In this document: positions 48,139-61,755 of the stretch, piece after piece | Layout: each line of letters opens with the position of its first letter | Position numbering within the stretch: position 1 is the first letter of the stretch | Origin: Solanum dulcamara | Taxonomy: Eukaryota > Streptophyta > Magnoliopsida > Solanales > Solanaceae | Direction of reading: 5' to 3' | Assembly: GCF_947179165.1 (NCBI RefSeq) | Contig: NC_077245.1 | Coordinates: 35,953,286 to 36,017,285 of the forward strand | Length of the DNA stretch: 64,000 nt | The notes under the pieces: model-generated | Seen by the model: the letters and a program-made list of their open reading frames with translations, nothing else | Database searches by the model: none | Told to the model about the DNA's origin: nothing | Translations under genes and position numbers: made by a program

Positions 48139-50356
48139 ATGCCTCAACTATCAGGAATGTAGACAAGGAATAGAGCTCGAGTAGCTGAGGCTATCAATGA
48201 TGATATGACTCAAGAAGTTCCATAGACTTCTCAGCCTACCCTTACTTCTAAGGTAGAGTTTAGAGGAGCTATCACCATGCTCACTCAATTGATGGATGCC
48301 TAGTCTTGTCGAAAAAGCATTCCCATCCATAGCTCTAGTACTCAATAACCATATGCTTCTACCAGAATTAGAGACTTATTTAGGATGAACCAACCTATCT
48401 TCACAGGGTCTAAGGTTGAGGAGGCTCCTCATAATTTTATTGATGAGATGTGGAAGATCTTGAAATCTATGCATGCTACTAAGGTTGGTAAATTTGAGGT
48501 TGTTCCTTATCATCTCAAAGATGTTGAAAATGTCTAATTCAATCAGTAGAAGGGTAGTTGTGCTGAGGATGTTGAGACTAATATTTGGAAAGAGTTTGAG
48601 AGTGCATTTCTTGACCACTTCTTTCCCTGAGAGATAAGGAAAGCAAAGGTTGAAGAGTTTATAAACCTGAAATAAGAGGGTTTGATTGGAAAGGAGTATA
48701 ACATTAAGTTCATTCAATTGTCCAAGTATGCTCCAGAGATAGTTCCTGTCATGAAGTCCAAAATGAGAAGTTTATCTCTGGTTTGGGTAAGCATGTGAAG
48801 AAGGAGTGCAAGATCACCTTGTTGATCTCAGACATTTATATTTCCAGGCTTATGGTCAATGCACAATAGGTTGAGGATGGAAAGAAAAAGGATAGAGAGG
48901 CTTGACCAAGAGGACCAAGTCAGCAGGATATGAGCCTAATCATCAGAAGCAAGGTAATGGTAACTGGTCGTTCTTTCAGAAGTGATCTTCTGTATATGCA
49001 CCATCTTCAACAAGTGCATTTTCTCCTAACACCAGGAATAATCAAAGTTCGCACAGTATTTAGAATTTTAGAGCTCAAGGTTCTAAGTCCCAAGGAAGTA
49101 TGACCCAAGGTCCTATGCAGAAGCCATATGGTCAATTGGGTTACTTCTATAAGTAAGCTCTATCTTGGAGAGTGTCATGAGAGTACGAATGGTTGCTACA
49201 AGTGTGGTAAAGTGGGTTACTTCCATAGAGAATGTATGATGGGGAGACAGGGTGATTGGGACAATAAGGCCCAATCTTCTATTGCAACACCACCAAGTCG
49301 AGTTGTTCAGAGAGGTGTTACTTCAGAGACAGAAAGAGGTTCAAACCTTCTATATGCTATTGCTAGTCACAAAGATCAGGTGAACATGCCAGATATTGTC
49401 ACTAGTATGCTTAAAGTCCTTTCCTTTCATGTGTATGCCTTACTTGATCTTGGAGCTAGTTTTTCTTTTGTGACTCTATATGTAGCCGTTAAGTTTAAGA
49501 TTTATCCAAAAAGTTTTCTTGATCCTTTCAGTGTCTCTACTCCTGTTGGTGAGTCCATTTTTGCTTAGACAGTCTATAGGGATTGTATAGTTTCTATCTA
49601 TCCCTGAGACACCGTGGCTGATTTAGTTGAATTAGATATGGTCTATTTTGATGTTATTCTAGGCATGTACTGGCTTTATGATTGTTATGCCACAATTCAT
49701 TGCAAAACTTGAATTATCAAATTCCAATTTCGTAATAAGCCTGTTATAGAATGGAAGAGTAGTCTAGAAGTGCCTAAGGATCAATTTATTTCTTACCTTA
49801 AGGCCAGGTAGTTAGTCTCCAAGGGGTGTATCTACCACATTACTCGAATTAGACATGCTAGTGTGGAGATACCATTCTTTCAGTCAGTTCCAGTTGTTAA
49901 TGAATTTTCTGAGGTTTTTAACTAATGATTTACTTGGAGTCCCTCCCTATAGAGAGTAAGAGTTTGGGATAGGTATTCTACCAGATACACAACCTATTTC
50001 TATCCTTCCATATAGAATGATTCCATATAAGTTAAAAGAGCTTAAGGAGAAGTTAAAAGACCTTCTTGGTAAGGAATTCATTAGGTCGAGTGTCTCATCT
50101 TGGGATACTCCTATCGTATTCGTGCGAAAGAAAGATGGTTTCCATAGGATGTGTATTAACTGCCGTCAGTTGAACAAGGTCACCATTAAGAATAAGTACC
50201 CTCTTCCTAGAATCGATGATTTTTTCAACCAACTTCATGGTTCCACTTATTTCTCAAAGATATACCTTAGATCATGCTATCATAAGTAGATTGTAAGGGA
50301 AAGTGACATCCCGAAGACAACTTTCAGAACCCGTTATAGACACTTCGAGTATCTTG
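48139..50356 (+). pseudogene. gag, protease and first part of reverse transcriptase of element H
   Basis: The candidate gag start is the ATG at 48139, though a stop follows within ten codons. Gag motifs: FRGAITMLTQLMDA near 48261-48302, IRDLFRMNQPIFTGSKVEEA near 48369-48430, and EEFINLK near 48652. The zinc knuckle at 49186-49227 reads CYKCGKVGYFHREC, with Tyr where the zinc-binding His is usual. Protease: YALLDLGASFSFVT near 49436-49480 and VYFDVILGMYWL near 49641-49676. RT: ORF 50017-50289 with [40 protein letters not shown] and [11 protein letters not shown]. The reading is cut by the CACTA at 50357 and resumes at 63033. Many stops; inactive. Confidence 0.93.
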
Positions 50357-50770
50357 CACTACTAGAAAATGAGCCTATGGAAATAGTGTGAAAATCATTA
50401 TTATAGGCCTCAAAACTGTTTCACTCAAACTATGGCAATGGATGTTATGCTCGCCGCACCAGCTCGCGTTACCAAAATCATATGGCAAAAGTTCTTGTAA
50501 CAGTTCCAATAACAGTTGCTTAAGGTATTCCTATTCTAACAATTTTCATCCTTCAATAACAATAATTTTATTTGACAATTGGATCAGTTAAAATCATTGC
50601 ATTTGATGTTTCACAACAATTCTCCTGTCTTTGTAGAAATAGATTTGTTAGCTCAATCGCAATAGTTATTGTATTTTTGCAACAATTGTTTGTTGTATGT
50701 ATGTTGTAATCGATTTATTTTGTTCAATTGCAACAGTTATTACAATTTTGCAACGAAATTGATTAATTAT
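50357..50770 (+). repeat. CACTA left terminal and subterminal repeat region
   Basis: Terminal inverted repeat, then several short direct and inverted copies of aacagtt(c/g/a), gcaacaattg and caatagttattg between 50395 and 50755. Such subterminal repeats normally bind the transposase. Confidence 0.78.
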
Positions 50771-53548
50771 AATTCAAAATATATCAGTCAAACCAACATC
50801 CACCACAAACACAAAATATACAAAATATATTAGTCATAATGTCACCGACTTTATAGGTGCAAAATATACAAATGGCAAGTTATAATGTCATCCACCATAG
50901 GCACAAATATTCAATCGCAATACTATCCATGGGCAAAATATACATCAATTGGCACATGTTTCAACTGGATAACAAAATAAGACTTCATAATATCAATAAA
51001 AAACTAGTCATACAAAACTGTCGACCACTTTCAAGAAAATCTCAAATGTCGTTCAATCAATGATTTCATTACCACCCTAATTTATTCCTCCACCTACCAA
51101 AGTAGATGAATAAAAATTATGAAACAATTTTTATCATTTATCTGATAGAATTTAACTTTTAGTCAAATTAAAGATATGTAGTAACATGATGTAATAGAAG
51201 AAAGGCAGTAAATTTCCATCAGAAAATAAAAGCATCACTACCAAGTCTAGGCTAACAGATGCATTATGAAGTCTTATACAAGGTAGTGAAGTGAAATGAC
51301 CAAACTCTTCAATCAAAGTAAGTTTAAAAACTAATCAACATAAAGTCGTAACTAACTCGCAAACTCAAGTTAGTCCCTTTAAGAAGGATCAATATTATAC
51401 TAGTATGAATCCATTAAATCACAAAATTCATTTTATTTTCAAGATTAAATACGACATGAAAAATGATAACATTAAACGTGACAGAAGCAACTTCGAAGAG
51501 CTTACATTAACCAAATAGATTCTAAATAAAATCATGCATATAGAGAACCAAATCCAATACCACAACATTTGAATACCAAAATCAAAATCAAAATCCAAAC
51601 CACAGCTCTTTAATACCAGTGTTAAAAGGAATTCGACCGTAGTATAGTCTTGTGTTTCACTTTCTTAGCATAGCTCAGAAGCTCAACCATCGCTGTCGGT
51701 AAGAACAAGTGAATTTCCAAAGGCACGAAGGGAGAAAAAAAGAAGGCAGTTCATCCATATACTAAAAAAAATTGATATGATATCAAGGCTCCATTCAGAT
51801 TTCCACAATGTAAGGAAGACCCTTGTTACCTATACATAGGGCACAAATATTGCTTCAGAAGGCCTGTAGAATTATGTATTCAATAGTATGGACTTCACAT
51901 CAGATAAGTTAAAGTCACTGATAAAGAAATGAAAATAATTGACTGAGGCTTATGTTGACGTTAAGACAATTTATAGCTAAACCTTGAGAATGTTCTATAT
52001 TGTCTTTACTAAAAAACACTTAAACAAACAAAAATGAAATTGCTATGCATAGTTAAGACAGATTCTCTAAATTAGTTGCAAGATGCATGAGATCATGGTT
52101 AATCAGTCACAATCCTATGATTAGAAAGCCTTGATCCTGAAGGTCATTCCTTAATCAATTGATAGAGATATTGAGAAGCCAACTTCAAGCTTCTACTCGT
52201 TGCAGACTATGTTCATTTGCAAGTTCAAGATCTTGTAGGCTCCTAAATTTGACCATGGCAGGTTGATGAAGGTTCATGGAGACTTCTCAGATTAGGTTGG
52301 TGTGAAGGTTGATAGATTGGTAGAGGACACAACAACTGACCAACTGAAGTAGTGGAGCTTGAGTATGTTGTGCTTTTCATACTATATTTTATGAATTTTC
52401 TTGTGGCTTAACTTGTTATTTTTTTCATTTAATGAGTTAGTAGGTTAGCTTCATGTTCTAATTTTATTTCTTGAGAGTTTAGAAATAAATTTAGAAGGAA
52501 TTTTATTCTACATTCTATTATGTTTCCAAGTAAAATGATATGGTCTTTAATGTTGTTACAGCTTTTTGAAAAAAAAAAGAGAGAAAGGAATAGGGGAAAT
52601 TTTCTAGGAGGTTTGTGAATTCCTCACTCTTGATGTTATACTCATACTATTTCAAAAACATGAAAATTAATAAATTTAATTAAAAAATTATTATCTTTGT
52701 AGTGAGCAGAAACTCTTTATTCTTCATTACCTGAGAAAGCAAATAGGCTATACACCTTAAAAATTATTTTTTAGTGTATGTTGTATCTAATATAGACAAG
52801 CAAATACATATACACATGAATGAATTTTCTTAATGTGAAACTCGTGAAAAACAGAACAAGCAAATTTCAAAATATTTATGGACTAAGATTTCAATCATAT
52901 GTTAAACCTATAAATTTTGTTAAAAAGGAAAAAAATTGACCTTTCACCAAAATGATGTCAACCAGACATATTTTTAGAGCTTTAAATTAACTTGTTGAAT
53001 AACCTAAATATTTCCTGAGAACTTTCCATTTGAAGTCATGCCTACATAAAATAAATAACGATACATAAACATAGTGAAAAACTAGAGTAAAATATTTGAG
53101 GCGCATATCTTGAATAAGTTGATGCAGTAATGATCATGATATTATTTGTTATAAAGAAGTATATTAACTATTGACTTGACTTATGTGTACTAAATGAACA
53201 AAAATAAAGTGAACTAAACCAAATAATTTAGAAAACACTCCATGAGAGGAAAGAAAAATTATAAAAAGAACATATAAACTAATGACTTTTTATAGAAATA
53301 TTTCATCAAGGACCTCAAATGCCTTTCAAGGAAAGGTAAATCATTTTAATGAGTTCATTTCTTCTATTGATTCTCTCCCAATTGATTGGACTGTAGGTGC
53401 AATAATTTACTTCACGAGCGAGGTCTCTTGTTCAAGTTAGTAATTGTGATTGACTATTCCTCTTAATTGGTATATCCTAGTTTGCATTAGATTAGTATCA
53501 TGGGTCTCAAAGGAACAGAGAGAGAGAGACCAAGTAGAAAATGGACAG
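50771..53548. other. CACTA left arm, non-coding
   Basis: AT-rich, no ORF above 70 codons with any recognisable motif. Words such as aaaatatacaaa and atattagtca recur near 50775-50880. Nothing resembles a TNP2-type transposase on either strand, so this is either the spacer of a non-autonomous copy or a fully decayed gene. Confidence 0.55.
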
Positions 53549-54040
53549 GTTTCAATCCTATATTTTTCAAACTTCCAAAGTAGATAGTCAAAATATCAAG
53601 TACCTTTGAGATAATTTTTCTCCTTCAGGGAAGCATAATAACTGACTTGTTCTCAGAGATTTTGATCTATAACCTGAAAGCGAAAGGATTCCTACTTTTA
53701 GAGTACAACAATTATACAGTTAGCATCATATTATTTCAACAAAAATATAATAATTTTGTATCATACTTATAAAATTTTTAGTACCCTCTAGTTTCAATCC
53801 TATATTTTTCAAACGTCCAAAGCAGATAGTCAAAATATCAAGTACCTTTGAGATAATTTTTCCCCTTCAGGGGAGCACAATAACTGACTTGTTCTTAGAG
53901 ATTTTGATATATAACTTGAAAGCGAAAGAATTCCTACTTTTAGACAACAACAATTATACAATTAGCATCATATTATTTCAACAATAAAAAAAAATAAGAT
54001 TAATTTTGCATCGTACTTATAAAATTTCTAGTACCTCAAA
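53549..54040 (+). repeat. Two-copy tandem duplication with 242-bp period inside the CACTA
   Basis: gtttcaatcctatatttttc starts at 53549 and again at 53791, and both copies continue through the shared words tagtcaaaatatcaagtacc, taactgacttgttct and attatttcaacaa. The copies differ by scattered substitutions and a short A-rich insertion near 53985. Confidence 0.92.
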
Positions 54041-54074
54041 CAATTAGAATAAACAAGAAAAGTTGGACTTTAGA

Positions 54075-54804
54075 AGATCAAAAATACCGCCAATGAGTAT
54101 CTCAAGTAAAGAACATACCTAAAAATCAAACACAACAAGTAAAGATCCAAGCAATTGAAATTCAATCCCATAATTTGAGATTTCAAAACTAACTACATAG
54201 ATCTTTCAAACTTCAAACCAACATCAACAATTTTAAAATAACTATATGAATTTCAAGAAAAATATAATTCCTAGTCACAACAATACTATCTCTTGATCTA
54301 GACATATCTACTGGTTCATAAATCAATCCTCTTCTAAGAGATAACTCACCAATGTATTATCTTCATAACCTTATGAGTATGTTGAATTAGAACGATTGTG
54401 ACTCAAAGTCATGAATTTGAAATTGTAGCTATGCTTGAAGCCATAAAATGATGTTGTTGAGGAGTATGATTGTGACAGTAATCGACTACTCATGATGGAT
54501 GATGAAGATGAGGTATTGAGTTAAATGTTTACAATAGTGAAGTGGTAAACTGCTTCACCCTCTGAATGATGGTGATGCCATTACCAATCAAGCTCGAGCT
54601 CGAGCTAAAGCAATCTTATCTATCACTATACACATCCTTGTAGCTGTGTTTGGTGTATATGCATTTCTTAATTCTATTGATAAATAAGTAATAATAATGT
54701 AATGGATTTTGAATTTTCTTTGTAGTAAAAAGCATTTAAAATTCTTCACTGGATCAAATATTTTTGGTGAGTATCTAAGACAAAGAAAATACCTAAATAT
54801 CAAA
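54075..54804 (+). repeat. CACTA internal repeat: copy 1 and left half of copy 2
   Basis: Copy 1 (about 54075-54240) contains gagtatctcaag, aacatacctaaaaatcaaa and ccaacatcaacaat. Copy 2 begins about 54755 (gagtatctaaga, aaatacctaaatatcaaa), is cut by the Helitron at 54805, and resumes at 61756. Between them lies 500 bp of non-coding sequence, including a palindromic gctcgagctcgagc at 54591-54604. Confidence 0.88.
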
Positions 54805-54829
54805 TCTATCTATATATAATAGGATAGGC

Positions 54830-57800
54830 GAAAGTGCCACATGTCAGTATCACAAAATTTCTTGAATTTTTAATTTTAAAAAATAAATTATATTATTTTC
54901 TGTAATTCTTTTTTATATCATTTTTTTAATAAATTGCTTATATTAATTGTTTACAATTTGATTTAGAGTTCTTGATCAGTTTTAAAATATAGATTTTCAA
55001 ATTTAATTTGAAAATAGTTTTTAAAATGGTTACATTGTATTTTTAAAATCTAAAATATAAACATTTTAAAATTAGTTAAATATGTATATGTATTTGAAAT
55101 CTGTATCTACCTACATATAATTAATTATTGAATATTAAAAATTTATATTTTTGCAAAAAAAATAAAAATAGACACGTCGTGATTTACATTATTTTTTTTA
55201 ATTTAATAATCTATTAAGCCCATTTTTAATTCTGTAATTCTTTTTTATATCAATTCTTTTATAGTTTCAAATATGGTTACATTATACTTTTTAAAATCTA
55301 AAATGTAAAAATGTATATTGGACAGTTTTAAACCGGCCAATTTAAATTTAAATAGATAGATTAGTAAATTTAATTTTTTAATTAGAAAATACATGAAAAT
55401 TTAGGTTGGTTACTTTTTTATATATATTGAAAAAAATGTGTAAAGAATATCAGTTTATATAATAATAAATATTACATAAATTCAAATAACAATTCTTCAG
55501 TTTTTATGCTTATACAATGTGTTAATTTCACTTCACGTTAACTAAGGTAAACAGAACAGTTTTTTACAATATTGTATATATCTTTAAAACTGCTTTAAGA
55601 ACAATCACGAGTTTTTAATAAAAAAAATTGTTTTAAAAATAAAGAATAAACTCAATATAACTATCTACACGCCCCTTATATGGTTAATACCCCATTACCC
55701 CGACTTTTAAGATAGAGGCAAAGGCATAAAAAGAAATTCACTTTTCATCTAACCGCTAAAATCAGTTTTGAAATTTTAAGAACATACACTTTGTTATTTA
55801 AGTTTTAAGAAGCAGTTTTCTTTCTCAATTAATTGGTATTCATCGAAATTACTTTTAATTTTGAAAATATTAATTAAAATCTTGCGAAATCGTGATGATC
55901 AAACCTCTGAATTCCTTCTCAGCAATTTGCTCTTTTATGGTTGATAAAATTTGCTTCTTGATTTCTCAAATTTTGACTCGAAAATGATGAACCAATTCTC
56001 TAACAGACATCTCAATAATATCCTTTGTCCGGTGGATTTGATTGGTCAAATTTTCACTTTGTTATATTTTTAATTTTACATTGTTATTGATAAAGTTTGC
56101 TTCTTAATTTGTTAGTTTTGACTAATTTGTAGATTTCAATGATGGTATCTTTCACTTTTTATTTTTTTGATATTAAAATCCAAAGCACAGATGCATGACA
56201 ATTCATGGCATATAATATTAAACAAGAGCTTCGTAAGTACATTTTTTTTCTGTTTTAATTTGTCCGTTTCTCTTTCATTTTTCGATCTCATATTTGTTTA
56301 CATAATTTTGTCACTAAAAGGTTGTTTGTGAACTTGCTTTTTTCACGTGTATGTAAGAATTTCATGGACGGAGGAATAACACTGGCTTCTCCAGATTGAT
56401 CTACAAAAAAAAGAACAAATCTTTTACAATCAAATAAATCAAAAATGTTTACTCCTGCAAGACCAAAATTTCTGCTGCAAAATCGGTATTTCTTACTTTT
56501 GGCTATCTTTATTATTTTTTTTAAATGTGGAACATGATCTAGACAGTGTTTATAGTACATGTAATAAAAAAAATCAAACTTTTGAAAGTTGGGCTTCACT
56601 TTCTTGCAGATTCAATCACAAAGTCTAAGAGATTCAACTCTTAGTAATTAGAGCAAAATATCAATAAAGTCTCAATCTCATGATGTAAGTTGTTTTCTCT
56701 CTTTTAGTATGTCTTAGTTCAAAAAATATGGCTCTCAACACTAATTCTATCAACAAACTATAAGAAGCAAGATGTCAAAAGTACCATAAATCAGTTTTCA
56801 CTAGAGTTGATTATATAGAAAGTAAAGGTAACTTAATCGACTTTTACACTTATAGTACTGCATGTATGTGTATACGTCTATATAGTACAATTGAAGTGCT
56901 CATTTTCCTTATCATAGAGAAATGTTTAAGGAGATAGCCTCATATAAGGTTTAAAAAATAATCATTTACAGATAATGAGATGTTGGAGATTTTAAGTGAT
57001 TCAAAGAGAGGTTGCTCTAAGTTTAAAGATATAGAGTTGGTATTTGAACTGAAATATAACACAACATGTAATTTAAAATTTTAAGATACAATTTGAATAC
57101 CCTTCTTGCTTATCATTACGTAAATTTAATTTTAATTTAAGATAGTGATAATATATTAAAGAAAGATCTATATTTTCCTAGCCAACATTAGTTCTCTGTG
57201 AATTATTTTGGAGTTTCACAAACAATCGTGAGCCATTCCCGAAATATATGGTATTTCATTTTCCAAATATATTTTACTAAATTTATTATGATTATTACAA
57301 TAAATTTAAGAATCACTTCTTTCTTTTCCATTTTAAGTATACACAGTGATATGTAACTTGGCAGATGTTTTGGGTGCAAGGAACAAAGTTTTTCCTTTTA
57401 CCGTATCTTCATCAATTTCACTTTGACATTTAGTTTATGAATAACAGTTTGATCAAGCAACTTTCTCAAATAACTCTCTCAGACTCAGCTATACAAGTAA
57501 TTACTCTATTATTCTAATAAAATTCTTTAATTTAATTGTATGGTTGATTATTGAACTTCGGACCTTTGAGTTGGCGATGAGGTAACATTCTCTGGGGCTC
57601 CATATCATTGCAACAAGAGAGGAGTTGCCCATCAGCATACTTTATCAAGAAAGAGAGAAGTGCATGTCATTTGTTAGTTGTATTTATAGTATTATGTGGC
57701 TTACGATAAATTTAGTGCCCGTCAATATTTTTATGCAAGATTATTGCCTTGATGGAATAAAGCTCTAAAATTAACGTGATAAGCTTTAGTGAAGAAACTG

Positions 57801-60069
57801 ATCCACATCATTCAATTTGGTTACGTTGTCTTAGATGTTTTCCTTTGGCTTCTAATTAGCAATAAATAACTTCAGGTATAGAAAAACTAAAAACTTCGAG
57901 TTTGGAACAACTCAACTAGATACATGCACCCGCATTAGTCAGTTAAGAATTTTCTGTCAGGTTACTTTTCAATTCTCCAAACCCATGCACTGTTGAGTCT
58001 TATACTCAACATATACCAAAGACAAATCAAAAAAAAAAATTGATTATATATGTGCAAATTACATTTCACACAAACATGACCTGAAATTTAAAAATCGTGA
58101 TCATAAATATGTCATGACTATAAAAGTATGTCATTTTCTGAAAAATGACAAGTTTAAAGTTGAAATAGCTCCTAAGAATAGAAATATATTATTTAGCAAG
58201 TAATTTTTCTGTCTAAAAGCATCTAAGACAAGAAAAATGGACTAAAGGTAAAAACTCAAAAGAGGAAGAAACAAAAGGTAAAAAGTCATAACCAATGCTT
58301 ATTCAAACAACTATTTTACCTATTAAAATCAATTTTAAAAAAAATAAAAAACTTTTATCCCTCTTTTGGATCCCCCCCTTCTTTATTTTTAATATAGACT
58401 TTTGTATTGTTGAAAATTCTTATTTCCTCTTCTTGACTGAAAGTTGAAAAAAAAATAAAAATATTGTTACTGAAGGTGTAAAAAGAGTCAAATATTGTTA
58501 AGAGCATGAAATATTATGTACAATTGTTGTTGGCATGCTTCTCAAACAGATATTGAGGTAAGTAGGGATAACTATAAATTTGATTGATTAATTAGAAAGA
58601 TAAAACATAAACAGAAAATAATGACCAGAAATGTTATCTTACATATCCTTTTTGTGCATCAAAAATAGAACAAATAGAATTTAAGGAATCAAGATCAGCA
58701 AAACTACTTTAAAGATATCAAGTCAATTAAAATATAAATAAACTAAGTAATTTTAAAATATTTTGATTTTAATATAAATTAAAAATCAAAAAATTGAGAA
58801 GTAAAATAATAATATTGAATGTGGTTAATTAATTTTTGAATTTCAATTTAAAGATGTTTGAATTCATGGATGATTTGTCAATGGAGGAAGAAAAAGGTTA
58901 GTTCTGATTTTCTTTTTTGTGGTGCCTTCAAGTTGTTGCTAAAATTTGTTTAGTTATTGCTAACTAAAATATTTTTTAAAAAAAATACATGAAATGTTGT
59001 GAATGATAATAGGGTGAACAATGTGAAATTTTTTATTTGAAAATTGCATTGAAAAATAAATCACAAAAAATATTGGATATAAAAACGAAGGGTTCTTTTG
59101 TATAGTAATAAAAAATAACTTGATTATTTTGCATTTTTTGTTAGATTTTATTATATTTAACGATTTAATTTCTATATTTTTGTTAGTCTAAAATTAGTTA
59201 GATAGTAATATATTGTCTTTGTATTTTGTTTTGTTAGTCTATAATGATAAAAGAACAAAACTAAAAATACAAAATAGAGAAAAATTTACGCTCTACCTCA
59301 AATTCTCACAGTCATCTACTTTTTTCTTCTATAATGTCATTTTTAAATATATGGCTCCCTTTATGTTATTGAAGGTTAATTGTTGAGTAATTATTGTCTG
59401 AATTTTTGTATGGCTTCTTCTATTATTATTTTTTTCGATTATTTTAATCACGTTAAATATGTAAATCTGCTGAAAAATAATTAAATTATTATATAAATTT
59501 GAATAAAAGTGATAAGCTATCTATTTTTTTCTGGTGGTCACTTGCTTTAGATCAATATCATTCAAACATATGATTTATGTCGTATATGGCACAATAACAT
59601 GATATTTTTAGTGCTATCATATTTTCATTTAACATTGGGATTGGCATAGTTAGGTAAATAAATTTAAAGGATGACTTCAAGTACAAAATACTATCTATTG
59701 ATATAAATAATTCATATTAGCTAATTTTTTGATGGTCTATAAAATCCTAGGCTTAATGGACATGATATAACCCTTATACTAAAGGTCACTACAAAAAATA
59801 TAGAGGTAGCCTCTCTTTTTTCCATCTGTATTTATCTTTACATATAATAGCAATAATATTAAATGCATTATAATTACATTAAATGAAAAATGCAAAGTAC
59901 GATCATTATAAAAATAATATTTAGAACACTTGAGATAAAAATATAGAAAGATTTGAATTAATATTTTATAAGAGAGAAAATTCATTGTGAAGGAAATTTG
60001 GGACAAAGTTATTGAGATTTTCAAGGTACTTAAATCCCATACATGTTAAGTATATGTAAATATTATCAT
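54830..60069. other. Helitron interior, AT-rich non-coding
   Basis: The longest ORF is a 103-codon minus reading at 56288-56599 with no recognisable domain. No convincing exon of a captured host gene can be named by eye. A lone CACTA-end-like word (cactacaaaaaatatagagg) lies at 59787-59806 without a partner inside the Helitron. Confidence 0.5.
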
Positions 60070-60888
60070 TAGGGGTGTTCAAACGAGATCGAAAAATTGA
60101 TCTGAACCGATAAATCAAGTCAAACCGATTTAATAAATCAAAAACCAGATCGGTTTGGTTTGGTTTTAGATTTTTAAAAATCGATAACATTTGGTTTGGT
60201 TTGGTGTTACCCATAAAGAAAACCGAACTAAATCGAACTGAACCGATAAATATGTACATATTTAAAATATTATATATATTTATATATGTTTATTAAACTT
60301 TATCTATTTTTTAACTTGTTCATAACTTAGGATCGTTCAAAGAAAAAAGTCTACCCGATGTTTCTACTGTTACACAAATGACTCACAAATACCCTTTTCT
60401 TTTAAAGGGAGTGAAAAAAGTTAATTTTAAATTTATTTTAAAAACTTTTTATTAAAAAAAATACATATAGGGGTATATTTGATCTTTCTCATATATAATT
60501 TATTCTTTTGATTTTTTTCATTCAACGGCTAATTTGAATTTATTATTTTGATGGTCAAATTTATTTTTCTTACTACTTTTATTGTAAAATTTATTATACA
60601 TTCCCCACTTTTTTATATAGATACAAAAACTAAATTACAATATAACAACAAAAACATTAGTTTTAAATTACAGTATAGCTGCAAAAAAATAGTTTTAAAT
60701 TTTTTTCTTTTTTTTCCATTCACACTTCTTTTTATTTCTCTTATATTTACACCAAAGAATAAGAAAATAAAAATAAAATAAGAATTAGAAACTCAAATAA
60801 TGATTATCAAAGAAGTAAAAAAATAATTCATGCGTGAAAAAGATTATATATACCCCTAAACTTTTCTAAAAAAAATTCACATGTATGG

Positions 60889-60960
60889 GTATATATATAT
60901 TATATATAAATATATATATATATATATATGTATGTATATATATATATATTTATTTATATT
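60889..60960. repeat. TA-rich microsatellite
   Basis: Almost pure alternating ta with a few interruptions (tataaatata, tatgtatgtata, tttattta). It lies in the middle of the hAT-like element. Confidence 0.95.
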
Positions 60961-61058
60961 TATTTACTTTCTCAAAAAAAAAATATATTCCATACATAAA
61001 TTTTTAAAAAACTAAAAATCAAAAAAAAAAAAAAATCACTTTCTTAAGATGAAAAAGG

Positions 61059-61190
61059 TATATGTGAACTATTTTTGTAACGGTAGGGGATATATGTGAG
61101 CAACTTTTGTAACGATGAGGTATATGTGAGTCATTTGTGTAACGATAGGAATATATATGAGTCATTTTTATAACAGGGGATATATCAACT
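61059..61190. repeat. Minisatellite, about four 33-bp units
   Basis: Units share tatatgtga, an actatttttgtaacg or gtcatttgtgtaacg core, and gatagggata. A single inverted relative lies near 60365-60395 (gttacacaaatgactcac), on the other side of the microsatellite. Confidence 0.85.
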
Positions 61191-61755
61191 CTAAATTGCA
61201 AAATTGAGGAGTATATCACGACCTTTTTTCTTCTTTCCATTATGTAGTTCCTTAGAACTTCAAATTGTTGGAAAATCATCTGAATATCATGTCGGATGTA
61301 AAACCTATCTCCAATGTTTTGGTCAATTATAGCGAAGTTTGCTAGCTAATAAGATCTAAACAATGCAGTTACATTTCACATTGTCAATAACAGTAGTTAA
61401 AAGTCAATCTTAAAACCGACAAAATCGAATCAAATCGATAAAACCGACAAAATCGATAAAATCAAAATCGATATAATTTATACTATAATGGTTTGGTTTG
61501 GTTTAGTTTTAGCCAAAAACCGAGTCAAACTGGACCATGAACACCCCTAATTATCATATTATTGTTAACTTAATGTTTTTTTCATAAAAATATTTATATT
61601 TTAGCTAAAAGTAGAATTAATATTCTTAACACTAGGCGTTAGATTGTTCTATGAATTTAAATTTTAAATTTAATAATAATTCGTATTAGTTATTTTTAAG
61701 TTTAAAAATTATTATATTTTAAAATATCCGCGCAACGCGTAGGTATTTATACTAG

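Larger units (their letters stand above)
60070..61549. mobile_element. hAT-like DNA element, 1,480 bp, non-autonomous
   Basis: The terminal inverted repeats TAGGGGTGTTCA and TGAACACCCCTA are flanked by an 8-bp direct repeat attatcat (60062-60069, 61550-61557). An 8-bp TSD is the usual size for hAT elements. Just inside both ends lie aaccga and ggtttggttt-type words in opposite orientation (60100-60245 and 61405-61530), extending the inverted-repeat nature. No transposase is encoded. The middle holds a TA microsatellite and a 33-bp minisatellite. Confidence 0.83.
54805..61755 (+). mobile_element. Helitron, 6.95 kb, non-autonomous or decayed
   Basis: Starts TCTATCTATATATAATAGG directly after a host A (54804) and ends CTAG at 61752-61755 before a host T. 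A short hairpin (cgcg, loop caa, cgcg at 61729-61739) lies 12 bases before CTAG, the usual Helitron terminator position. The target is confirmed by a paralogous uninterrupted site inside the same CACTA (54130/54131). I see no Rep or helicase ORF. The interior is very AT-rich, with a nested hAT-like element at 60070-61549. Confidence 0.9.

Noticed and set aside
56288..56599. A 103-codon minus ORF inside the Helitron
   Set aside because: No domain, no start or splice context that I can support, and AT-rich low-complexity composition. Not called as a gene.
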